A program made the translations under genes and the position numbers. The notes beneath the pieces were generated by a model. It had not been told where the DNA came from. It saw nothing but the letters and a program-made list of their open reading frames with translations, and ran no database searches. From JADJOY01 sp016713535 [NCBI: Deltaproteobacteria bacterium] (GTDB lineage: Bacteria > JADJOY01), in assembly GCA_016713535.1 (NCBI GenBank), contig JADJOY010000022.1:147957-211956 (forward strand): DNA of 64,000 bases. The letters run 5' to 3'. Numbering within the stretch: the stretch's first letter is position 1; every line of letters begins with the position of its first letter. This document shows positions 55,705 to 62,413 of this stretch, piece after piece.

Positions 55705-56763
55705 TCAGGCGGCGAGTCGGCGAAGGGTCGCTTCGGCTTCGGCCATCAGCCCACCGATGAGCTCGGCCACGGTGGGCAGCGACTCGATGGTCCCCACCAC
55801 TTGACCCGTGGGCAGGATCCCGGCTTCCAGGTTGCCGTCCACCATCGTCGCCTTGGTGAGCATCGGCGCGTTCGCGGCCATCGCGAGCTGCGCCCACGTG
55901 AGCTCCTGGCTCTCGCGCATCGCGAGCCCCTCGCGGACGAGGTTGACGATCGACGTACCGGTCAGGTTGCGGAACCGCCATGCGTTCGCGAGCGCCCGGG
56001 GCAGCCGGAAGAGCGGGTTCGCGCGCTCGAGCCGATCGATCAGGTCCGTGCGGATCACGCGCTGCGGCGCGCCGTCGATGGCCGTCGTGACCACCGTGCC
56101 CATCAGGTTCGTCTTGAGATACGTCGCCTTCACGTCGTCGGGTACGCGGCTCTCCCGGGTCAGCAGGAAGCGCGTGCCCATGGCGATGCCCGCTGCGCCG
56201 TAGGCGAGCGCGGCCACCAGCCCACGTCCGTCGTGGAAACCACCAGCGCCGATCACCGGGATCGACACCGCCTTGGTCACCGAGGGCAACAGCAGCGAGG
56301 TCGCGATCGGCCCCGTGTGCCCGCCGCCCTCGTGCCCCTGGGCGATCACGGCGTCCACGCCCCACTCCGCCATCTTCTGGGCGTGCCTCGGAGCGCCGAT
56401 CGTGGGCATGGTGAGGACGCCGGCGTCCTTGAGCTTGCGGACCAGGTCCTTGGTCGGCGGGCTCGCGAAGCTGGTGAGGCGCACCCGCTCGCGGATCACC
56501 AGGTCGGCGAAGCGGCCGACGTCCGGCTGGTCCCCGCGCATGTTCACGCCGAACGGGCGGTCGGTGCGCTGCTTCACCTCGCGGATGGCGCTCTCGAGCT
56601 GTTCGAACGTCATCGTGGCCGCGGCGAGGATCCCGAAACCACCGGCGGCGCTCGTCGCCGAGGTGAGACGCACCCCGGACACCCAGCCCATGCCGGTCTG
56701 GACGATCGGGTACTCGCACCCGACCATCTCGCAGAAGCGAGTCCTGAGTGCCGCGAAGCTCAC
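55705..56763 (-). CDS. ipdC: Flavin-dependent reductase of the nitronate monooxygenase family (IpdC)
   Basis: A 352-residue NMO/2-nitropropane-dioxygenase-like flavoprotein. Motifs are EYPIVQTGMGWVSGVRLTSA, RPFGVNMRGDQPDV, QGHEGGGHTGPIATSLLLP, VIGAGGFHDGRGLVAALAYG and IAMGTRFLLTRES, forming the FMN barrel. IpdC is the ring-degradation enzyme of this family, acting on the same indanone-type CoA intermediates as IpdAB. The GTG start overlaps the ipdB stop (GTGA), so translation is coupled. Order echA20-ipdA-ipdB-ipdC is the same as in mycobacteria. Confidence 0.9.
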   Translation of the reverse strand: MSFAALRTRFCEMVGCEYPIVQTGMGWVSGVRLTSATSAAGGFGILAAATMTFEQLESAIREVKQRTDRPFGVNMRGDQPDVGRFADLVIRERVRLTSFASPPTKDLVRKLKDAGVLTMPTIGAPRHAQKMAEWGVDAVIAQGHEGGGHTGPIATSLLLPSVTKAVSIPVIGAGGFHDGRGLVAALAYGAAGIAMGTRFLLTRESRVPDDVKATYLKTNLMGTVVTTAIDGAPQRVIRTDLIDRLERANPLFRLPRALANAWRFRNLTGTSIVNLVREGLAMRESQELTWAQLAMAANAPMLTKATMVDGNLEAGILPTGQVVGTIESLPTVAELIGGLMAEAEATLRRLAA

Positions 56764-57461
56764 TTTAGCCCCGCGCGGATCAGCTCGAGCTCGGCGGTGC
56801 TCGGGCGCCGCGTCTCGGGCACCGACGGCGGGACCACCAGCTCGAAGCTGGTCGCCGCGAGCACTTCGTCGACCGGGACCCCCGGGTGGACGCTCCTGAG
56901 TCGCATGCGATGGTCCGGGGTATCGAAGTCGAGGACGGCGAGGTTGGTCACCACCACGCGGATCTCGTGGAAGCGGCCCGCGAGCGGGCCGAGCGCGGCA
57001 GCGCGGTCGTAGCCCACGCCGCTCACCAGGTCGACGGATTCGACGAACACGTCCTTGCCGTGTTTCGGCACCCAGTAGCTGGTGGTGTGGCAGATGGTGT
57101 TGCCAGGGGCACCACGCACGCCGAGGAGCTGGCTCGACGGCTTTCGCCAGTCGCCGATGCACGACAGGTTCTGGTTGCCGAAGCGATCGAGCTGCGAGGC
57201 CCCCATGAACACGTGGCGCCGCCCCCACCACACCACGTCGAACACCTTGCGGTACGGCATCCAGCCTTCGACGACGCCCCACTCCTGCATCGCGGCGACG
57301 CCGTCCGTCAGCACCAAGTCGGGCGCGAACGTCTTCTTGGCGAGGCGAGCTCCGAGGGCCGGGACCGGCAACATCGGGCTCGCCATGATCTCGCCGTCGC
57401 CGCGAAACGCCTCGGCGCACGCGACTACACAGATCTCGTCACGGGTGGCGTCGGTGCTCAT
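56760..57461 (-). CDS. ipdB: COCHEA-CoA hydrolase beta subunit (IpdB)
   Basis: A 233-residue class I CoA-transferase-like subunit. IpdAB hydrolyses the last carbocycle in steroid degradation, using a CoA-transferase fold without transferring CoA. Visible blocks are ASPMLPVPALGARLAKKTFA, PDLVLTDGVAAMQEWGVVEG, VFMGASQLDRFGNQNLSCIG and SGVGYDRAAALGPLAGRFHE. It overlaps ipdA by ATGA and ipdC by GTGA. Confidence 0.92.
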   Translation of the reverse strand: MSTDATRDEICVVACAEAFRGDGEIMASPMLPVPALGARLAKKTFAPDLVLTDGVAAMQEWGVVEGWMPYRKVFDVVWWGRRHVFMGASQLDRFGNQNLSCIGDWRKPSSQLLGVRGAPGNTICHTTSYWVPKHGKDVFVESVDLVSGVGYDRAAALGPLAGRFHEIRVVVTNLAVLDFDTPDHRMRLRSVHPGVPVDEVLAATSFELVVPPSVPETRRPSTAELELIRAGLK

Positions 57462-58309
57462 CGGCTCTTCACCGCCTCCACGTAGGCCGCGTGGCTCGGC
57501 GCATCGAGATAGCGTTCCTTGAACTTCGCCCACGCGGCGGGATCCTTCGCGGTCGCCGCGTACTCCTTCTGGAAGGCCTCGTCCCGCCCGTAGTCGGTCG
57601 GGCATTCGGTGAAGTGCGCCCCCATCGGCGCCTCGACCACGCCGTCCACCATCATGCGGTCGATCAGGAGCGACTGGATCGGGCCCTCTTCTCGCAGCTT
57701 CTCGGTAGGGACGATCCGCTCGCAGCTCAAGAAGCGGCGCTTCGCGGCCATGCAGAAGAGGTCGTCGAAATACGGGTCCGGGCCCAGGTACTGACCGTTT
57801 CCGCGGGCGTCGGCGCGGTTCATGTGGACGAGCGCGGCGTCGAGCTCGAGCGCGGGCATGGCGACCAGCTCCTCGCCATCGGCGTACGGCGACCGAACCG
57901 TCCTCAACGCCGGGTTGATCCGCATCACGTCCGAGCCGAGCCCGGCGCGTGTCGGCAGGAACGGCAGCCGGTACGCCGCGGCGCGCAGCCCCCACTGGAA
58001 CATCCCCTCGTCGAGCTCCATCGCGTCGACGGAGCCAGCCTCGCGGGCCTTGCGGAAGTGCGGCTCGAGGGGGATCGAGTCGAGCGACACGAAGCCGTAG
58101 ATCACCTTCCTCGCCTTGCCGACGGCACACAGGATCCCGACGTCCGGCCCGCCGTACGACACGATCGTGAGGTCGCGAAGTGGCGAGCGGGCGATCGCGC
58201 GCACCAACGACATCGGCTTGCGCCGTGACCCCCACCCGCCGATCCCGATCGTCATGCCGTCGCGGAGCTCCGCGACGACGTCGTCCTCGGTGATGCGCTT
58301 GTCCGCCAT
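57458..58309 (-). CDS. ipdA: COCHEA-CoA hydrolase alpha subunit (IpdA)
   Basis: A 283-residue CoA-transferase-like alpha subunit. MADKRITEDDVVAELRDGMT, IGIGGWGSRRKPMSLVRAI, IVSYGGPDVGILCAVGKARK, VSLDSIPLEPHFRKAREAG, NGQYLGPDPYFDDLFCMAAK and GAHFTECPTDYGRDEAFQKE match the mycobacterial IpdA wording I recall very closely. Together with IpdB it opens the last ring. It follows echA20 by 17 nt and overlaps ipdB by 4 nt. Confidence 0.93.
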   Translation of the reverse strand: MADKRITEDDVVAELRDGMTIGIGGWGSRRKPMSLVRAIARSPLRDLTIVSYGGPDVGILCAVGKARKVIYGFVSLDSIPLEPHFRKAREAGSVDAMELDEGMFQWGLRAAAYRLPFLPTRAGLGSDVMRINPALRTVRSPYADGEELVAMPALELDAALVHMNRADARGNGQYLGPDPYFDDLFCMAAKRRFLSCERIVPTEKLREEGPIQSLLIDRMMVDGVVEAPMGAHFTECPTDYGRDEAFQKEYAATAKDPAAWAKFKERYLDAPSHAAYVEAVKSR

Positions 58310-58326
58310 GGCGCTCGCAGCTCCCC

Positions 58327-59094
58327 TCAGCCCTTCTTCACGCCGAAGCCGGCGTCCCGCTTCTCGACGAATGCATCGCGCGCCTGGTCGGCGACGCCGC
58401 TCAGGTTGAGCTCGAACGTGAAGCCTTGCTCGAAGCGGTAGCTGCGCTTCACGTCCCACAGGTCGATGCCGTTGAGAGCCTCCTTGGCTGCGCGGATCAC
58501 GGCCGGGCTCTTGGCCGCGATCTGGGACGCGACCCGGTGGGCGGTGTCGCGTAGCTTCTCCCGGGGCACCACCTCGAGCACCGAGCCGAAGTGCAGCAGC
58601 TCGCGCGCGGTGACGTTCGTGGCGGTGTAGACCATCGCGCGCATCTTGTGCTGCGGCACGAGCCGCGCCAGATGGGTCGCGGCGCCGAGCGCGCCTCGAT
58701 CGACCTCGGGCAGCCCGAAATAGGCGTCGTCGGAGGCGATGATGACGTCGGCATTGCCGACCAGCCCGACACCCCCGCCCAGGCAGAAGCCGTGGACCGC
58801 GGCGATCACCGGCACGGCGCACTCGTAGACCGCGGCGAACGCCGCGTAGCAGCCACGGTTCGCGCCGATCAGGGCGTCGAAGCCCTGGGTGGCCTGCATC
58901 TCCTTGATGTCGACGCCGGCGTTGAAGCCCTTGCCCTCCGCGGTCAGCACGACCACCCGCACCTCGGGATCGTGACCGAGCGAGCGGACGAGGTCGGCGA
59001 GCTCGAACCAGCCCTTCACCGTCAGCGCGTTCACCGGCGGGTGGTTCATGACCACCGTCGCGATGCCGTCCTTCACCTCACGCGAGATCGGCAC
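58327..59094 (-). CDS. echA20: Crotonase-family ring hydrolase (EchA20)
   Basis: A 255-residue crotonase-fold enzyme. GKGFNAGVDIKEMQATQGF, GFCLGGGVGLVGNADVIIA, FGLPEVDRGALGAATHLARL and RFEQGFTFELNLSGVADQAR match the mycobacterial EchA20 wording closely. EchA20 hydrolyses a ring C-C bond of the steroid-derived indane-CoA intermediate, before IpdAB. GAGGGGAAG lies before the ATG. It sits between the Rv3549c-like SDR and ipdA. Confidence 0.93.
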   Translation of the reverse strand: MPISREVKDGIATVVMNHPPVNALTVKGWFELADLVRSLGHDPEVRVVVLTAEGKGFNAGVDIKEMQATQGFDALIGANRGCYAAFAAVYECAVPVIAAVHGFCLGGGVGLVGNADVIIASDDAYFGLPEVDRGALGAATHLARLVPQHKMRAMVYTATNVTARELLHFGSVLEVVPREKLRDTAHRVASQIAAKSPAVIRAAKEALNGIDLWDVKRSYRFEQGFTFELNLSGVADQARDAFVEKRDAGFGVKKG

Positions 59095-59128
59095 GACTCT
59101 TCCCCTCTTCTTCGGCGCCGCGGGCGGC

Positions 59129-59929
59129 TCAGCCGCGCTTCGGCGCCGAGGTGGTGTTCTTCGCCGCGTCCAGGAACGCCGGGCGCTCGCCGCCGCCGTG
59201 CACCACGATCGCGGCGCCGCTCACGTAGCTCGCCAGCGGCGACGCCAGGAACAGGCAGACGTCGGCGATCTCGCGTGGGTCGGCGAGGCGACCGAGCGGC
59301 ACCGTGGCGCCGACGGACGCGATCCCGGCCTCGTCCCCGTAGTGGAGGTGGGATTGCTCGGTGCGGATCATTCCGCCCGTCACGGCGTTCACGCGCACCT
59401 TGGGGGCCCACTCCACCGCCAGCGTCTGCGTCAGGTTGAGCAGGCCGGCCTTCGCGGCGCCGTAGGCGGCGGTGCCCGGCGATGGGCGCGTGCCGCTGAC
59501 GCTCGCGATGTTCACGATCGAGCCACCACCCGCCTGGTTCTGCATCACCGCGTTGGCGCGCTGGGCGAGCACGAACGGGGCGGTGAGGTTGAGCTCGAGG
59601 ATCTTGGCGAAGAACCGCGGTGAGACCGTGGCGGCGTCCGCATGGGGAGAGCCGCCTGCGTTGTTGACCAGCACGTCGAGGCGTCCGAAGCGCTCGACCG
59701 CGACCCCGACCAGACGATCGACGTCCTCGGGCGAGCGCACGTCGGCCGGCACGAAGACGGCGCCGCGCCCACCGGCCACGATCGGGTCCGCAGGCTCGTT
59801 CCGCCCACAGATGACCACGTGCGCTCCCGCCTCCAGGAACGCCACCGTGATCCCCCGGCCGACGCCCTTGGCGCCCCCGGTGACGAGGACGACCTGCCCG
59901 GTGAAGTCGAGCGCCGACGCAGCAGCCAT
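59129..59929 (-). CDS. Short-chain dehydrogenase/reductase, Rv3549c-like
   Basis: A 266-residue SDR. The cofactor motif is VTGGAKGVGRGITVAFLEAG, followed by NNAG in LVNNAGGSPHADAATVS, the catalytic Ser in NIASVSGTRP, and AAYGAAKAGLLNL. The C-terminus is typical (PREIADVCLFLASPLASYVS). Its position between the Rv3548c-like SDR and echA20 matches the mycobacterial steroid ring cluster. The exact keto/hydroxyl substrate is not known. It follows the other SDR by 32 nt. Confidence 0.9.
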   Translation of the reverse strand: MAAASALDFTGQVVLVTGGAKGVGRGITVAFLEAGAHVVICGRNEPADPIVAGGRGAVFVPADVRSPEDVDRLVGVAVERFGRLDVLVNNAGGSPHADAATVSPRFFAKILELNLTAPFVLAQRANAVMQNQAGGGSIVNIASVSGTRPSPGTAAYGAAKAGLLNLTQTLAVEWAPKVRVNAVTGGMIRTEQSHLHYGDEAGIASVGATVPLGRLADPREIADVCLFLASPLASYVSGAAIVVHGGGERPAFLDAAKNTTSAPKRG

Positions 59930-59961
59930 GGGAGACCCGAAAGATCCCGGCGTCGCGCCGC

Positions 59962-60867
59962 TCAGGTTCCGTAGACCTTCTGCGCCGGCACCGCTCGCGC
60001 CAGCAGCTCACGGATCGCCGGCCCCACCTCGGCCGGCGCCCAGCGATCGCCCTTGTCGACCTCCGGGCCGGTGCGCCAGCCGTCGGCGACCGAGATCTTG
60101 CCGCCCGCGACCTCGAACACGCAGCCGCTCACGTCGCGGGAGTCCGAGCTACCGAGCCACACCACCAGGGGCGAAACGTTGGCCGGATCCATGGCATCGA
60201 AGCCGCTCTCGGGCCGCTTCATCATGTCCTTGAACACGTCCTCGGTCATGCGGGTGCGAGCCGCCGGCGCGATCGCGTTGGCGGTCACGCCGTACCGCTT
60301 GAGCTCGGCGGCCTGAACGAGCGTGAGCGCGGCGATACCTGCCTTCGCGGCCGAATACGTCCCCTGCGCGACGCTCCCCTGAAGGCCTGCGCCCGAGCTG
60401 GTGTTGATGATGCGCGCGTCGACGGCGTGCCCGGCCTTGACCTGATCCCGCCAGTAGGCCGCGGCATGTCGCGCCACGCAGAAGTGGCCCTTGAGGTGGA
60501 CCCGGACGACCGCGTCCCATTCTTCCTCGGAGGTGCTGACGAACATCCGGTCGCGCAGGAACCCGGCGTTGTTGACGACCACGTCGAGCCGGCCGAAGGC
60601 TTCCATGGCGGCCTTGACGAGCCGTCCACCGCCCGCGAAGTCGGCGATGTCCTCGCCGTTGGCGATCGCCTGCCCGCCCGCCGCGCGGATCTCGTCCACC
60701 ACCTCGCCAGCCGGGCTGGTCGAGTTGCCGCTTCCGTCGAGCGCCGCCCCAAGGTCGTTCACCACGACCTTGGCACCCTCACGGCCGAACGCCAGGGCAT
60801 GGGCGCGACCGATACCACGGCCGGCTCCGGTGATGATCACTACCCGTCCGTCACACAGTCCCGCCAT
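59962..60867 (-). CDS. Short-chain dehydrogenase/reductase, Rv3548c-like
   Basis: A 301-residue SDR starting at the ATG at 60867 (MAGLCDGRVVIITGAGRGIG). It has NNAG in VVVNNAGFLRDRM, the active site INTSSGAGLQGSVAQGTYSA and AAKAGIAAL, and a C-terminal block with SPLVVWLGSSDSRDVSG, VFEVAGGKISVADGWRTGP. The wording tracks mycobacterial Rv3548c closely. A paralogue at 30365 is under another KstR-like operator. It lies 17 nt after the fadA6 stop. Confidence 0.9.
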   Translation of the reverse strand: MAGLCDGRVVIITGAGRGIGRAHALAFGREGAKVVVNDLGAALDGSGNSTSPAGEVVDEIRAAGGQAIANGEDIADFAGGGRLVKAAMEAFGRLDVVVNNAGFLRDRMFVSTSEEEWDAVVRVHLKGHFCVARHAAAYWRDQVKAGHAVDARIINTSSGAGLQGSVAQGTYSAAKAGIAALTLVQAAELKRYGVTANAIAPAARTRMTEDVFKDMMKRPESGFDAMDPANVSPLVVWLGSSDSRDVSGCVFEVAGGKISVADGWRTGPEVDKGDRWAPAEVGPAIRELLARAVPAQKVYGT

Positions 60868-60884
60868 CGCTCGCTCCGCTCTGC

Positions 60885-62039
60885 TCAGCTCAGCCGTTCC
60901 ACGATCGTCACGTTCGCCTGCCCCCCGCCCTCGCACATGGTCTGGAGGCCGAACCGGCCGCCCGTGCGGTCGAGCTCGCCGAGCAACGTGGTCATCAGGC
61001 GTGCGCCCGACGCGCCGAGTGGATGGCCGAGCGCGATCGCGCCGCCGTTCGGATTCACCTTCGACGGATCGGCTCCCGTCTCCTTGAGCCAGGCCAGCAC
61101 CACCGGCGCGAAGGCCTCGTTGATCTCGACGGCGTCGATGTCCCCGATCTTCAGGCCCGTCTTCTTCATCGCGTACGCGGTCGCCGGGATCGGCGCGGTG
61201 AGCATCCACACCGGGTCCGCACCGCGCACGCTCAGGTGATGGATCCGCGCGCGTGGCTTGAGTCCGTGCTCCTTCACCGCGCGCTCCGAGGCGATCAGCA
61301 ACGCGGCCGCACCGTCCGAGATCTGGCTCGCGACCGCCGCGGTCAGACGACCTCCTTCGGCGAGCGTCTTGAGGGACGCCATCGCCTGGAGCGTGGTCTC
61401 GCGGCGCGGCCCCTCGTCGCGCATCACACCCTCGAGCGGGGCGATCTCGCGGTCGAAGCGGCCTTCGTCCTGAGCGCGAATGGCACGCTGGTGGCTCTCG
61501 AAGGCGAACCGCTCCATCTCCTCGCGGCTGCAGTCCCACTTCGCGGCGATCATCTCCGCGGCGCGAAACTGCGAGACCTCTTGGCCGCCGTAACGTGCCT
61601 GCCAGCCCTTCGATCACGAGAACGGATCGGTGAAACCGAGCTGCGCCGCGCACGTCATCGCGGAGGCGATCGGGATCTGGCTCATGTTCTGGACGCCACC
61701 CGCGATCACCAGGTCCTGGGTGCCGCTCATGACGCCCTGGGCCGCGAAGTGAACGGCCTGTTGTGACGAACCGCACTGACGATCGATCGTGGTCCCGGGA
61801 ATCTCCTCGGGTAACCCCGCCGCGAGCCAGCAGGTGCGCGCGATGTCTCCCGCCTGTGGGCCGATCGTATCGACGCACCCGAAGACCACGTCCTCCACCG
61901 CCGCCGGATCGATCTTCGTCCGCGCCACGAGCTCCTTCAGCACGTGGGCCCCGAGGTCCGCCGGGTGTACCTGGCTCAAGCCACCCCGTCGTCTTCCGAC
62001 CGGAGTGCGGACCGCGTCGATGATGTACGCCTCGGCCAT
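60885..62039 (-). CDS. fadA6: FadA6-type thiolase with internal TGA
   Basis: A 384-codon thiolase gene. MAEAYIIDAVRTPVGRRRGG, DRQCGSSQQAVHFAAQG (nucleophile Cys), [30 protein letters not shown] and QTMCEGGGQANVTIVERLS match FadA6, the ring-degradation thiolase. A TGA at 61614-61616 interrupts the frame after FTDPFS; the frame then continues unchanged (SKGWQARYGGQEVSQFRAAE), so this is a stop codon in place of a small residue (perhaps Gly, GGA) and not a frameshift. It may be an assembly error or a real nonsense mutation. GGAGGAG lies 8 nt before the ATG. First gene of the eleven-gene operon, 43 nt downstream of the operator. Confidence 0.88.
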
Positions 62040-62081
62040 CGGTGTATCTCCTCCGGGCGCGCGGCCCGCTCCAGCGCCAAG

Positions 62082-62095
62082 TAGAACACGTTCTA
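62082..62095. promoter_or_regulatory. KstR-like operator of the steroid ring operon
   Basis: TAGAACACGTTCTA: TAGAAC and GTTCTA are exact inverted repeats around AC. It fits the published KstR consensus TnnAACnnGTTnna at every fixed position. It lies 43 nt upstream of fadA6 in the gap to murJ. Confidence 0.75.
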
Positions 62096-62413
62096 TTTGG
62101 CGCGCCAACCGCCCCCGCCGGACCGCGACGGCCGCGCCCTGGTGCGTCGGATTCCGCACGCCTCGCCGTCACGATGCACCACGCAGCGTTACGTCTGGCC
62201 GGCGTGCGGAGATCCCCTCTCGATGACGAACCCGGACAATCCGCCCCGTCTGCGCGGCAACCTGTCCGGCGTCGGGCGCTTGCGGACGGAAGGTCCGGGC
62301 GCATCGACCGACATTTGCAGACGCGGCCACCCGCGCGCCGGTGGCACGCTCGATGCTTTCGATCGTGGTGGAGGCGTCTCGTACCCGACTTCGATCGACC
62401 ACCCCACCTGGAC
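62096..62413. other. Intergenic stretch between the operator and murJ
   Basis: About 318 nt with no gene I can support. Open frames across it show no recognisable family and no good ribosome binding site. Promoters for murJ (rightward) and the steroid operon (leftward) must lie here, but no clear -35/-10 pair was found. Confidence 0.5.

Noticed and set aside
61614-61616. TGA recoded as glycine or selenocysteine in the thiolase
   Set aside because: TGA ends many other genes in the window as a normal stop, and no selenocysteine element is evident. A single-base error or mutation is simpler.
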